Assembly (NCBI GenBank): GCA_002344355.1
Contig: DDTN01000006.1
Location: 1-64,000, forward strand
DNA: 64,000 nt
Source of the DNA: Proteobacteria bacterium UBA2363
Lineage (GTDB): Bacteria; Pseudomonadota; Gammaproteobacteria; Xanthomonadales; UBA2363
Reading direction: 5' to 3'
Part shown: positions 19,636 through 28,278 of the stretch, piece by piece
Layout: every line of letters starts with the position of its first letter
How positions within the stretch are numbered: position 1 is the first letter of the stretch
The notes under the pieces: model-generated
What the model was told of the DNA's origin: nothing
The model's database searches: none
Seen by the model: the letters and a program-made list of their open reading frames with translations, nothing else
Translations under genes and position numbers: made by a program

Positions 19636-20940
19636 ATGAAGCCCTGGCTGCCCGGCTGGTCCCCGGTGCCGCGCCGGCCGCCCGCAGGGCGCGGCGAACC
19701 CGGCCTGAGCGCCCGCCAGGCCGACATGGTGCGGCGCGTGCGTTTCGTCGTGGAGATGGCGCGCAGCCTGCACCGCTACGGAACCCCCGCGCCGCGCCTG
19801 GAGAATGCGGTCAGCCAGGTCGCCGACACCATCGGCCTGGTCTGCAACATCAACTCCAACCCGACCTCCCTGCTGTTCTCGTTCCGGGAACAAGGCGGTC
19901 CAGAGACCGTGCTCGAGGAAGTCACCCGGGTGGTGCGACTGGAGCCGGGCGGCCTGGATCTCAAGCGCCTGACCCTGGCCGATGCCGTGGTCGAGGGCGT
20001 GCTCGCCGGCGAGCTGGACGTCGACGACGGCTACGCCCGCCTGCTGGAGATCGAGGCGATGTCCGGCAGGGACGGCCGCCTGGTGCTGGCCGCCTACGGC
20101 GTGATCGGGGCGGCGCTGGCGGTCCTGCTCGCGCGCGGCTGGGCGGACGTGCTGGCCGCCGGCGCCATCAGCCTGGTGGTGGGCGTGGTGGCCGAGGCCT
20201 GCGCGCGGCGTCCCAACCTGGCGCCCTCGACGGAGGCGGTGTGCGCCCTGGTCGCCACGGTCCTGGCCTACGGGGTCAGCGAACTGGTCCAGCCGCTGTC
20301 GGTGCAGACCGTGGTGCTGTCCAGCCTGATCGTGCTGTTGCCCGGCCTGGCGCTGACCACGGCGATCAACGAGCTGGCGACGCAGCACCTGGTTTCCGGT
20401 GTCGCGCGCTTCGCCGGTGCGTTCGCGGTGCTGCTCAAGCTCACCTTCGGCGTGGTCGCCGGCACCCAGATCTGCCACCTGCTCGGCTGGACCACGGCGG
20501 CCAGCGAGGTCACGGCGGTACCCGCCTGGGCGCTCTGGCCTGCGCTGGTCGGCGCCGCGTTCGGCTTCGCGGTCAGCTTCCGTGCGGCCTGGCGGGATTT
20601 CCCCCTGGTCATGGCCGCCGCGATCGGCAGCTACCTGCTGACCCGCTGGTTCGGCAGCAGCATCGGCAATGGCGCCGGGGTATTCATCGCCGCCCTGGTC
20701 GCCTGCGCGGCCGGCAACCTCTATGCGCGGTTGTGGCGCCGTCCCGGCGCCCTGATCCGCCTGCCCGGCATCATCCTGCTGGTGCCCGGCAGCGTCGGCT
20801 TCCGCAGCCTGACCCATGCCTTCGAGCGCGACATCTTCCTCAGCCTGGACACCGGCTTCACCCTGCTGTCCATCCTCATCACCCTGGTTGCCGGCCTGTT
20901 GTTCGGCAACCTGCTGGTGCCGCCGCGGCGGTCGTTGTGA
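19636..20940 (+). CDS. ThrE-family threonine/serine exporter
   Basis: This 434-residue protein combines a cytoplasmic N-terminal region (FVVEMARSLHRYGTPAPRLE, the DUF1212/ThrE domain) with about ten membrane segments. It ends in a ThrE_2-like half (LVVGVVAEACARRPNLAPS through LLVPGSVGFRSL). ThrE of Corynebacterium exports threonine and serine; here the substrate is inferred by family only. The frame is open upstream, but ATG 19636 starts just before the conserved part. The opposite-facing EamA gene may make this a small export locus. Confidence 0.85.
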   Translation: MKPWLPGWSPVPRRPPAGRGEPGLSARQADMVRRVRFVVEMARSLHRYGTPAPRLENAVSQVADTIGLVCNINSNPTSLLFSFREQGGPETVLEEVTRVVRLEPGGLDLKRLTLADAVVEGVLAGELDVDDGYARLLEIEAMSGRDGRLVLAAYGVIGAALAVLLARGWADVLAAGAISLVVGVVAEACARRPNLAPSTEAVCALVATVLAYGVSELVQPLSVQTVVLSSLIVLLPGLALTTAINELATQHLVSGVARFAGAFAVLLKLTFGVVAGTQICHLLGWTTAASEVTAVPAWALWPALVGAAFGFAVSFRAAWRDFPLVMAAAIGSYLLTRWFGSSIGNGAGVFIAALVACAAGNLYARLWRRPGALIRLPGIILLVPGSVGFRSLTHAFERDIFLSLDTGFTLLSILITLVAGLLFGNLLVPPRRSL

Positions 20941-20941
20941 G

Positions 20942-20980
20942 GAGCGGGGAGCAGGGTGCGGGGAGCAGGGAGCAGGGAGA
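20942..20980. repeat. GGGAGCA heptamer repeat cluster (copy 1)
   Basis: Degenerate tandem copies of a 7-base unit, GGGAGCA, start right after the ThrE-like stop codon (GGAGCGGGGAGCAGGG then further units). The same 16-base string occurs near 23715. The next 60 bases contain an imperfect GCGTCC...GGACGC hairpin. Simple repeats of this kind are common between genes in Xanthomonas relatives; no function is assigned. Confidence 0.7.
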
Positions 20981-21129
20981 TTGAAGCGCGGGCATCGCGT
21001 CCGTCCCGGGGGAAGGGGGACGCGAGGAGCAGCCGCCCGGGAACCGGCAGGTCGAGGTCAGCGGAATGCTGAACGGAGCAATCCCCGGAAATCCCGGCCA
21101 GCCCCGAGGCGGAGCTGGCCGGGAACCGA

Positions 21130-21462
21130 TTACTTGATCAGCAGGTCGGCTTCCTTCTTGCCGCTGTCGAGCAGGGCCTGGAACCAGCGCGGGCGCTTGC
21201 CGCGGCCGGTCCAGGTCTGCTCGGCGTTGCCCGGGTTGCGGTACTTGGGCGGAACGACACCGCGCTTGCCGCCCTTCCTGGCGCGCGAGGCCTTGCCGAA
21301 CAGTTCTTCGATGGAATAACCGCGCTCGCGGGCGAAGGCGATGACCTCGCCACGCACGTTGTCGAGTTGCTCGCGGTGCAGGTTTTCCTTGCGGTCCTGG
21401 GCCTGTCGGATCAATGCGTCCAGCTCCGATTGCGAAAGTTTGGTGATATCGACACTTGCCAT
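21130..21462 (-). CDS. H-NS family nucleoid-associated protein
   Basis: This 110-residue DNA-binding protein has an N-terminal helical oligomerisation segment (SELDALIRQAQDRKENL). The C-terminal DNA-binding core contains the AT-hook-like TWTGRGKRPRWF. H-NS proteins bind curved or A+T-rich DNA and silence horizontally acquired genes. ATG 21462 is supported by its position before the conserved N-terminus; an upstream ATG at 21591 would add 43 unrelated residues. It may silence the prophage found in this same window, which is inference. Confidence 0.93.
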   Translation of the reverse strand: MASVDITKLSQSELDALIRQAQDRKENLHREQLDNVRGEVIAFARERGYSIEELFGKASRARKGGKRGVVPPKYRNPGNAEQTWTGRGKRPRWFQALLDSGKKEADLLIK

Positions 21463-21970
21463 TGCATTCTCCGTGAAGCGCGCGTGGGAAAAACCATTGC
21501 CGTACCGGGCAGCCGTGCCCGGGGCGGAAACGGAAAAACGGGTGGAACCGGTTCGGTGCCGCTGAAACCCGGGAAACCGTGGCGCATTCAATCACATCCG
21601 GCTGCGCAGGGAGTGTGATTGCCGTCACCTTTGCGGTCAGGAACTGATTTTACAGGCGATTATGCGCGAGCCCACTGCGGCGCGGCGGGGCGGAACGGGA
21701 CGAAACCTGCGTCGACGCGATTGCACATCAGGCCCGGATGAACCGGACGCATCCGGCAGCCGCCTGCGGACAGCCCCCGAATTACCGGCGCGCGATTCGA
21801 GGCGGGTCCTTCAATACATATCCGGGCGGGCCGGTCGCTGGGTGGAACTGGCCGCTCAGCGTGCCTGCCGCTTCGCCGAGCGCATAGGGAAGGGCGTTCG
21901 AGCCGGGTCGGGGCGCTGCAGGTCTTGCGCAAGCCCCCCAATCCACGGACCGTCCCGGTCCCCGTTCCGC
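21463..21970. other. Intergenic region between the H-NS-like gene and proS
   Basis: No gene is supported here. On the minus strand, TAAAAT at 21647-21652 is the only good -10-like hexamer upstream of the H-NS-like gene, and it would give a leader of about 180 bases. Its -35 is poor, so this is a weak promoter suggestion. Confidence 0.4.
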
Positions 21971-23671
21971 TCAACCCCGCAGCAAATCCAGCAACCCCGC
22001 CCTGTCCAGGCTGCGCGCCTCGCTGTCGCGACGACCGCGGTACTCGAAGCTGTCGGCGGCCAGGCCGCGCTCCGACACCACGACGCGGTGCGGAATGCCG
22101 ATCAGCTCGATGTCCGCGAACATCGGGCCGGGGCGCAGGCCGCGGTCGTCCAGCACGGTGTCGATGCCCAGGCCGCGCAGCTCGTCGTACAGCGCCACCG
22201 CGGCCGACTCGACCTCGGCGCTGCCCTTGGGATTGATGACGCACACCGCCACCTGCCAGGGCGCCATCGGCGCCGGCCAGGCGATGCCGCTGGCATCATG
22301 GTTCTGTTCGATGGCGGCGGCGACGATGCGCGACACGCCGATGCCGTAGCAGCCCATGTGCATGACCCGTGCCGCGCCGGCCTCGTCGAGCACGGTGGCG
22401 CCCAGCGCCTGCGCGTACTTCTGGCCGAGCTGGAAGATGTGGCCGACCTCGATGCCCCGGCACAGCGACAGCGTGCCGCGGCCGTCGGGGGAGGCATCGC
22501 CCTCGACCACCGAGCGCAGGTCCTCGATGGCGTGCGGCTCGGGCAGGTCGCGGCTCCAGTTCACGCCACTGAGGTGGAAGCCCTCGGCATTGGCGCCGCA
22601 GGTGAAGTCGGCGAGCGCCGCGACCGCGCGGTCGGCGATGACGGTGACCGGACGGGCCGGTGCCACCGGTCCGATGAAGCCCGGCCGGCAGCCCAGGTGG
22701 TCGACGATCTCCTGGTCGGTGGCCAGCCGGTAGTCCGGGCCGAGCGCGGCCAGGTTGCCGGCCTTGACCTCGTTGACCTCGTGGTCGCCGCGCACCAGCA
22801 GCAGCACGAAGCCGGCGGCGCCGACCACCGCCACCGACTTGACCGTCGCGGCCAGTGGCTGGCCGAGCAGGGCGGCGACCTCGGCGCAGGTGGTCTGGGT
22901 CGGGGTCGACACCCTTTCCATGGCACGCGAAGGGGCCGGCCGCGGTCCGGGCGCCGCGGCCACCGCCTTCTCCAGGTTGGCCGCGTAATCGGAGTCCGGG
23001 CAGTAGGCGATCACGTCCTCGCCGGAGTCGGCCAGCACGTGGAATTCCTGCGAGGCGTCGCCGCCGATCGCGCCGGAATCCGCCTGCACGGCGCGGAAGC
23101 GCAGGCCCAGGCGCTCGAAGATGCGCGTGTAGGCCTGGCGCATGTTCTCGTACTCCGCCGCCAGGCACTCCGGGGTGACGTGGAAGGAGTAGGCGTCCTT
23201 CATCAGGAACTCGCGCGCGCGCATCACCCCGAAGCGTGGCCGGATCTCGTCGCGGAACTTGGTCTGGATCTGGTAGACGTTGACCGGCAGCTGGCGGTAG
23301 CTGGACAGCTCGCCGCGGGCCCAGTCGGTGACCACCTCCTCGTGGGTGGGGCCGTAGCAGAACTCGGCGTCCTTGCGGTCCTTCAGCTTGAGGAGCTGGC
23401 CGCCGAAGCGCTGCCAGCGGCCGGTCTCCTCCCACAGCTCGCGCGGCTGGATCGACGGCATCAGCAGCTCCAGCGCCCCGGCGCGGTCCATCTCCTCGCG
23501 GACCACCGCCTCGACCCGGCGCAGCACCTTCAGGCCCAGCGGCGTCCAGGTGTAGATGCCCGCCGCCAGCCTGCGGATCATGCCGCTGCGCAGCATGAGC
23601 TGCTGGCTGACCACGTCGGCATCGGCCGGCGTTTCCTTGGTGGTGTGCAGGTGGAAGCGGGACAGGCGCAT
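21971..23671 (-). CDS. proS: Prolyl-tRNA synthetase
   Basis: This 566-residue class II synthetase charges tRNA-Pro. It is the bacterial long form: the catalytic core (RLAAGIYTWTPLGLKVLRRVE; motif 2 TKFRDEIRPRFGVMRAREF; motif 3 GCYGIGVSR) is interrupted by a YbaK-like editing insertion (AALLGQPLAATVKSVAVV to ADFTCGANAEG) that clears mischarged Ala-tRNA-Pro. The C-terminal anticodon-binding domain follows (PWQVAVCVINPKG). ATG 23671 begins the canonical MRLSRFHLHTTKE. It is transcribed as a single gene. Confidence 0.97.
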   Translation of the reverse strand: MRLSRFHLHTTKETPADADVVSQQLMLRSGMIRRLAAGIYTWTPLGLKVLRRVEAVVREEMDRAGALELLMPSIQPRELWEETGRWQRFGGQLLKLKDRKDAEFCYGPTHEEVVTDWARGELSSYRQLPVNVYQIQTKFRDEIRPRFGVMRAREFLMKDAYSFHVTPECLAAEYENMRQAYTRIFERLGLRFRAVQADSGAIGGDASQEFHVLADSGEDVIAYCPDSDYAANLEKAVAAAPGPRPAPSRAMERVSTPTQTTCAEVAALLGQPLAATVKSVAVVGAAGFVLLLVRGDHEVNEVKAGNLAALGPDYRLATDQEIVDHLGCRPGFIGPVAPARPVTVIADRAVAALADFTCGANAEGFHLSGVNWSRDLPEPHAIEDLRSVVEGDASPDGRGTLSLCRGIEVGHIFQLGQKYAQALGATVLDEAGAARVMHMGCYGIGVSRIVAAAIEQNHDASGIAWPAPMAPWQVAVCVINPKGSAEVESAAVALYDELRGLGIDTVLDDRGLRPGPMFADIELIGIPHRVVVSERGLAADSFEYRGRRDSEARSLDRAGLLDLLRG

Positions 23672-23712
23672 GGGCGGGCTGGAGGGCGGGTTCGAAGGGG
23701 GCGGCCATGGTA

Positions 23713-23735
23713 GCGGAGCGGGGAGCAGGGAGCAG
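23713..23735. repeat. GGGAGCA heptamer repeat cluster (copy 2)
   Basis: GGAGCGGGGAGCAGGG plus another AGCAG unit repeats the string found after the ThrE-like gene. About 40 bases on, at 23772-23815, there is a CCCTCCC / GGGGGAAGGG imperfect inverted repeat. Both lie just upstream of proS and resemble dispersed intergenic elements of Lysobacterales. Confidence 0.65.
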
Positions 23736-24015
23736 TGGTCGGCGAACTGCGTGGGCTGCTTGCGTGGAGACCGCACTTCTCCCTCCCGGCGGCGCGGGGG
23801 AAGGGCGGGGAGAGGGCGCTCGTGCTGGCGCAAGGCCCTGTCCTGCTTCGTGTTTCTCCTGGGGCGCTCGATCCCGGACCGGGGCGGCAACACTTCTTGG
23901 CCGCCGGCGTGATACGAACGCCCCCGCGCCCCCGTATAAGGGACTGTCAGTGCGGTCCGGCTGGCGGGGCCCGGGCAACCGGGTTGCGATCCGCGTCACA
24001 AGTGTCTCTAAACAC

Positions 24016-24044
24016 TTGACTTGACCGGGTACCCCCCCTAGAGT
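24016..24044 (+). promoter_or_regulatory. Near-consensus sigma-70 promoter
   Basis: TTGACT at 24016-24021 and TAGAGT at 24039-24044 are separated by exactly 17 bases, giving a good vegetative promoter. Transcription would start near 24051, leaving a leader of about 108 bases before ATG 24159. The rest of the 487-base gap back to proS holds only the repeats noted. It probably drives both following secreted-protein genes. Confidence 0.65.
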
Positions 24045-24158
24045 CGCCGCGTCGGGCATCCGCCGTTCAGGTTGCGCTTAGGCTGCGCCGGGAGGGCAGA
24101 TACAACTTGGCGGGCGCAAGCCCTGTTTCGACACTCAATCTGATGGGAGATGAATCAG

Positions 24159-24875
24159 ATGTCTCGTAAGTTCAATGCTCTTCTGGGCCTGGGCGCCCTC
24201 GCTTTCGCCTCCTCCGCTTTCGCGCAGTGCCCGAGCAGCCCGGTTCCGCCGTGGTCGTCGCAGTCCGTTCTGGGCGGCACGGTTGCCATCGTCGCTGGTG
24301 GCTATGATGGCACGTCTTGCCGCATGGCTTCGACCATCACTGGCAACATCGGCGGTGCCAGCGCGTTCGTCCGTGACAACACGCCGGCCAGCGAACCGCG
24401 CTATCGCGCTCAGTTCCTGATCAATCTGGACACCCTGACCGGCCAGAACACCATCCAGAGCGTGAAGGTGTTCGGCGCGTCGACCGATGCTCCGTTCGGT
24501 GGCCAGTCGGAGGTTGTTCGACTCACGGTGGTGGGCAACGTCGCCGGTACTGCCAAGACCTTGGGTGTCTTCACCGTCTGCGAGGGTCAGCCCTCCAATC
24601 TGTGCTCGGCGTCCGCTCCGCTGACCGCGGGCACCAACCGCATCGAGATCGACTGGCAGAAGGGCCCCACCGGTTCGCTCCGTGTTTGGGTGAACAACAC
24701 CAACGAGGGCGCGCCGACCGCGACGCTCAATGGCAACAGCAACAGCTGGGGTGGTGTCGACTTTGCCACTCTCGGCCTGGCGGCTGGCAGTGCAGCCTTC
24801 CGAGCTGCCCAGTTGAATCGTGCCGTCGGCTTCGACGAGTTCGACTCGCGTCGCCAGACGTTCATCGGCAATTGA
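24159..24875 (+). CDS. Secreted protein of unknown function
   Basis: This 238-residue protein has a clear signal peptide (MSRKFNALLGLGALAFASSA, cut after FAQ). The mature part is rich in Ser, Thr, Asn and Gly, with two cysteines near the start and two in CEGQPSNLC, and looks all-beta. I do not recognise the family. The upstream ATG at 24150 is adjacent to GGGAG, too close for a ribosome site; ATG 24159 has ideal spacing. Codons such as GCT, GGT and CGT are commoner here than in neighbouring genes, suggesting high expression. It shares a transcript with the next gene. Confidence 0.8.
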   Translation: MSRKFNALLGLGALAFASSAFAQCPSSPVPPWSSQSVLGGTVAIVAGGYDGTSCRMASTITGNIGGASAFVRDNTPASEPRYRAQFLINLDTLTGQNTIQSVKVFGASTDAPFGGQSEVVRLTVVGNVAGTAKTLGVFTVCEGQPSNLCSASAPLTAGTNRIEIDWQKGPTGSLRVWVNNTNEGAPTATLNGNSNSWGGVDFATLGLAAGSAAFRAAQLNRAVGFDEFDSRRQTFIGN

Positions 24876-24903
24876 TTTTTGGTTGACTTAGGAGATTTAA
24901 CGA

Positions 24904-25368
24904 ATGAAGCGCGTCCTGTTCGCCTCCATCGCGCTGGCCTTCGGTGCCAACGCGATGGCCCAGACCTGTGCCTCCCCGCTGCCGATCCAGTCGAATTCGG
25001 CTGTGTCGGGTGATACCTGCACCGCAAGCAACACGCTGCCTGGCTACGGTGGCATTCCGAGCCCGCAGACCGAGATCATCTATAGTTTCGTGGCTCAGAG
25101 CGCCAATGCAACGATCTCCCTGGCGCATACCGGTGCCCCGTTCGGTGCCACGATGTTTGTGATGCCGTCTCCCTGCTCGTCGTCCACCGACCCCATTGCT
25201 CTGGGTGATTTCACCACGCCGATGCCGGTCAATGGTCTGACCAACGGAGCGACCTACTACGTCATCATCACCGGCGATCCGGGCGGCCCGGCTGACGCCT
25301 GCGGTCCGTTCACCGCGACCGTCACCGGCATCCTGCCGGTCGAGCTGCAGAGCTTCTCGGTCGACTGA
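24904..25368 (+). CDS. Small secreted protein with C-terminal LPVELQSF motif
   Basis: This 154-residue protein has a signal peptide (MKRVLFASIALAFGANAMA, cut before Q). The mature part has four Cys and beta-rich segments (TYYVIITGDPGGPADACGPF) reminiscent of bacterial pre-peptidase C-terminal (PPC) type domains. It ends ILPVELQSFSVD, a terminal motif seen on secreted proteins in several groups; its role here is unknown. A good ribosome site (AGGAG) precedes ATG 24904. Only 28 bases separate it from the previous gene, and a strong terminator follows. Codon use is again unlike the neighbours. Confidence 0.8.
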   Translation: MKRVLFASIALAFGANAMAQTCASPLPIQSNSAVSGDTCTASNTLPGYGGIPSPQTEIIYSFVAQSANATISLAHTGAPFGATMFVMPSPCSSSTDPIALGDFTTPMPVNGLTNGATYYVIITGDPGGPADACGPFTATVTGILPVELQSFSVD

Positions 25369-25404
25369 TTCCGCGCGGGTCGCTGGCGGCCCACGTTGGT
25401 TTCG

Positions 25405-25431
25405 AAAGCCCGGCGCAAGCCGGGCTTTTTT
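25405..25431 (+). terminator. Rho-independent terminator after the secreted-protein pair
   Basis: AAAGCCCGGC pairs with GCCGGGCTTT around the tetraloop GCAA, with a run of six T. It closes the two-gene secreted-protein unit. Confidence 0.92.
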
Positions 25432-25861
25432 CTTGTCGGCACCGGGCGACGGCATCGCCGCGGGGTCGGGCGTGCGCCGACTCCCGCAGCCCTCCGTCCT
25501 GCGATGACGAGGACTCAGTCGACCGGCGTGGCGGAGGGCCCCACCGTTTCCAGGCCAGTGGCAGCAGGATCCTGGCACGGTCGTTCACACGAGCAGAGGA
25601 CGCTTTCCGGGCTGGAGCGCACTGACGTCGGAACCGGTACCGGGCTTGATCCGGCGATCCCGACGGCAAGGACAGATGTCGCAGATTGCATCGGTCCAGC
25701 GTTGCCGCGGCCATTGAAGGAGACCTTGCGGGCAAGCCCGGCACGCCATTCGGGTCACCCCTTCAGCGCGTTTGCGCCGGGTGCCCCGGGGGACATGTCG
25801 CGCCAAATGCGGGCAGGGAGAGCAGCCGCGATTCCGCGACAGCACTTGGTCGCCGGACACG
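25432..25861. other. Intergenic region before the tRNA cluster
   Basis: Long frames cross this stretch on both strands but none has a start context or recognisable protein. It appears to be non-coding. Confidence 0.5.
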
Positions 25862-25891
25862 AAAAAGGCCCGCATCTCTGCAGGCCCTTGG
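25862..25891 (-). terminator. Probable terminator of tRNA-Asn
   Basis: On the minus strand a bulged hairpin (AAGGGCCTGCA with TGCGGGCCTT) followed by TTTTT starts five bases past the CCA end of tRNA-Asn. Confidence 0.6.
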
Positions 25892-25895
25892 TGAC

Positions 25896-25972
25896 TGGCT
25901 CCCGAGGTCAGACTCGAACTGACGACCCTCTGATTAACAGTCAGATGCTCTAACCGGCTGAGCTACTCGGGA
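25896..25972 (-). tRNA. tRNA-Asn(GTT)
   Basis: A 77-base cloverleaf: acceptor TCCCGAG/CTCGGGA, D-arm GCTCAGCCGGTTAGAGC, anticodon loop CTGTTAA with anticodon GTT, T-arm GTTCGAGTC, and an encoded CCA end. Confidence 0.97.
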
Positions 25973-26130
25973 TCGGGTCAGGGGCGGGATTGTGACGGCA
26001 GCGGATCGGCCCGTCAAGCGCAAGGGCGCGTGGCAGCCAGTGTCTGGCGGCAGGTTGCCAAGGCCCTCGCCGGGGTTCCGGTGCCCAGGTGTTGACGGAT
26101 GCCGGCGGAGTCCCCATACTTCGCCGCCTC

Positions 26131-26207
26131 GCGCCCGTAGCTCAGTTGGATAGAGTACCAGGCTACGAACTTGGTGGTCGGAGGTTCGAATCCTTCCGGG
26201 CGCGCCA
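26131..26207 (+). tRNA. tRNA-Arg(ACG)
   Basis: A 77-base cloverleaf: acceptor GCGCCCG/CGGGCGC, anticodon ACG within GGCTACGAAC, T-arm GGTTCGAATCC, encoded CCA. ACG normally becomes ICG by TadA and reads CGU, CGC and CGA. Confidence 0.97.
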
Positions 26208-26215
26208 TCTGCACC

Positions 26216-26249
26216 CACGACGGCTTCCTTCGGGAAGCCGTCGTGCTTT
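26216..26249 (+). terminator. Terminator of tRNA-Arg(ACG)
   Basis: A 13-bp perfect stem (CACGACGGCTTCC with GGAAGCCGTCGTG) around TTCG, followed by a short CTTT tract, starts nine bases after the tRNA. Confidence 0.8.
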
Positions 26250-26469
26250 CCGGCCCCGGGAAACTGCGTGTCGCCTGCGCCGGAAACGCGGGCACCGGGG
26301 GTGCAGGCGATCGGGTGCGGCGCCCTGCGCGACACGGCGCGCGCGGCAAGGACGATGACCGGGTGGCTCGCTTCGCCGGCAGATGCCCGGCACGAGCGCC
26401 GGGCCAGCGCGCCGTGATCGGCCTTCGTGCAGGCGCACGCATGAACAGTGCGCGACGCGCGCGGCCGCC

Positions 26470-27621
26470 TCAGGCCATCTGCCGCTCGACCCTGGCCAGC
26501 AGCTCGACCGCGTCGCGGGTGAGCGCGTGGTCGGTGCCCAGCCGCTGCCAGCGGATCGCCAGGCAGCGGCGCAGCAGGGGCAGGGCGGCGGCCCAGTCGC
26601 GGCGCTCGCACAGCTTCACCGCCAGGTTGTAGAGGCTGATGGCGACGCTGGGATGGTCCGCGCCCAGGGCCGCCTGCTTGTCGGCCAGGGCCTGGCGCAG
26701 CAGGTCCTCGGCGGCGCCGTGCCGGCCCTGCGCGGACAGGGCCACGGCGAGGGCCTCGCGGCTGCGCGCGACATCGGCGTGGCCGGGGCCCAGGCTGGCC
26801 TCGCGGATGGCCAGGGCGCGCCGGTGCAGGCCCTCGGCGGCGGCGGCCTGGCCGAGGTTCTCCAGGACGGCACCGAGGTCGTTGAGCAGGGCGGCGTGCA
26901 GCCAGTCGCCCGCGGGCAGCATGGTCTCGACGGCGGTGAGGGCGGGGCGCAGCAGGGCCTCTGCGTCCCGCCAGCGACCCTGGTCGGCACGCAGCAGCGC
27001 CAGGTGGCGCGCGGCATTGGCGGTGCTGCGATGGCCGTCGCCCCGAGCCTTGCGGAACAGCGCATGGGCGCGGCGCAGGCGATCCCCGGCCTCGTCGTGG
27101 CGGCCCAGGGCTCGCAGCGCCGAACCCAGGTTGACCAGGCTCTGCGCGACCTGCGTGGAAGAATGCGGCGCCGCTGCCCGTTCGCGCAGCGTCAGCGCCA
27201 GCCGGTGCAGGCGCGCCGCGCGGGCCGGCCTGGACTGCGCCTCGGCGACCAGGCCCAAGTTGTTGAGTGCGGCGGCGAGGTGGCCGGGGTCGGCAGGGCG
27301 CACCCGGCGCCAGCCGGACAGGGCGGACCGCAGGTGGCGGGTGGCTGCGGCAAGCTCGCCACGGTCGAACAGGGCCAGGCCGAGGGCGTTGGCCAGGGCG
27401 GCCCGCGCGTGCCGCCAGTCCCGCCCGTCGCCGACGGCCAGCGGCGCGGCGGCCTGGAGCAGGCGCAGCGCCCCCGCCGCGTCGCCCTCGGCGCGGCGCT
27501 GGTTGGCGGCGTCGACCAGGCGGGTGAGCGACCCGGCGTCCAAGGTTCCGACCGAAATGCCCGCATCCACGGGGGATTGAGGGCCATCGCGGCTGGCGAC
27601 GGGCGGAACGGAGCCGGGCAT
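26470..27621 (-). CDS. Tetratricopeptide (TPR) repeat protein
   Basis: This 383-residue protein is built of about six TPR units of the kinesin-light-chain/TPR_12 type, with the repeated pattern ALxNLGxxLxxLGRxxEAxxLxRRAL (for example LNDLGAVLENLGQAAAAEGL). No signal peptide or catalytic domain is visible, and it probably acts as a protein-interaction scaffold. The start is uncertain: ATG 27621 and ATG 27648 are both in frame, and the first 30 residues are low complexity. It lies alone among tRNA genes, so context gives no partner. Confidence 0.78.
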   Translation of the reverse strand: MPGSVPPVASRDGPQSPVDAGISVGTLDAGSLTRLVDAANQRRAEGDAAGALRLLQAAAPLAVGDGRDWRHARAALANALGLALFDRGELAAATRHLRSALSGWRRVRPADPGHLAAALNNLGLVAEAQSRPARAARLHRLALTLRERAAAPHSSTQVAQSLVNLGSALRALGRHDEAGDRLRRAHALFRKARGDGHRSTANAARHLALLRADQGRWRDAEALLRPALTAVETMLPAGDWLHAALLNDLGAVLENLGQAAAAEGLHRRALAIREASLGPGHADVARSREALAVALSAQGRHGAAEDLLRQALADKQAALGADHPSVAISLYNLAVKLCERRDWAAALPLLRRCLAIRWQRLGTDHALTRDAVELLARVERQMA

Positions 27622-27829
27622 GACGGTGCACCTCGAGTGCGGCGGCACCCAGTATCGCGGGGACGCGTCGCAGGGGGCGAGACGTGCCCCGGGCTCCGGG
27701 TGGTGGCCGGGGCCCGGGTTGTCCAGGCCATCCGTGACCGGGCGCGCTCCTGGCCGGCGATCTGCAAGGCGACCGCCGGCCGGACCCCGGCCCGGGTGCG
27801 GGCGGGACAGCCTGCGCGGCTCGATCGGG

Positions 27830-27906
27830 TGGCGCGCCCGGCAGGAATCGAACCTGCAACCACCGGCTTAGAAGGCCGGTGCTCTATCCGGTTGAGCTAC
27901 GGGCGC
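27830..27906 (-). tRNA. tRNA-Arg(TCT)
   Basis: A 77-base cloverleaf on the minus strand: acceptor GCGCCCG/CGGGCGC, anticodon TCT in GGCCTTCTAAGCC, T-arm GGTTCGATTCC, encoded CCA. It reads AGA and AGG codons. Confidence 0.97.
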
Positions 27907-28201
27907 GTGCGGCGAAGGATAGCGCGTGGACCCGGTGCGGCGCGCGCGCTGCCGATCCTGGATCCTGCGACGCGGACCCTTGCCGCGCTGCACCCTGCCT
28001 TCGCGTCGGCATGGGCGCTCGGGCATCGACGGCCCGGGCGGCGCCGGGGATGCGATGTCTTGCACCGGCGCGTCGCGCCCTGCGGTCGTGGCCTCGATCC
28101 GCAGCGAACGCCGTGCCGGCGCTGGCCGGCGACGCGGCCTTCGGCCCATGGCGTGCCGGCGGCCGGCACAGGAGGACCGGACCGGTCATGCGAGCGGGAG
28201 A

Positions 28202-28278
28202 TGGTCGGGGCAGAGGGATTCGAACTCTCGACATCCAGCTCCCAAAGCTGGCGCTCTACCAGGCTGAGCTATGCCCCG
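28202..28278 (-). tRNA. tRNA-Pro(TGG)
   Basis: A 77-base cloverleaf on the minus strand: acceptor CGGGGCA/TGCCCCG, a loop of TTTGGGA giving anticodon TGG, T-arm AGTTCGAATCC, encoded CCA. Confidence 0.96.

Noticed and set aside
25396..26442. Frames ending in TRTDDPLINSQML or containing EGFEPPTTKFVAWYSIQLSY
   Set aside because: These are translations of the tRNA-Asn and tRNA-Arg genes and their flanks, a well-known false-protein type.
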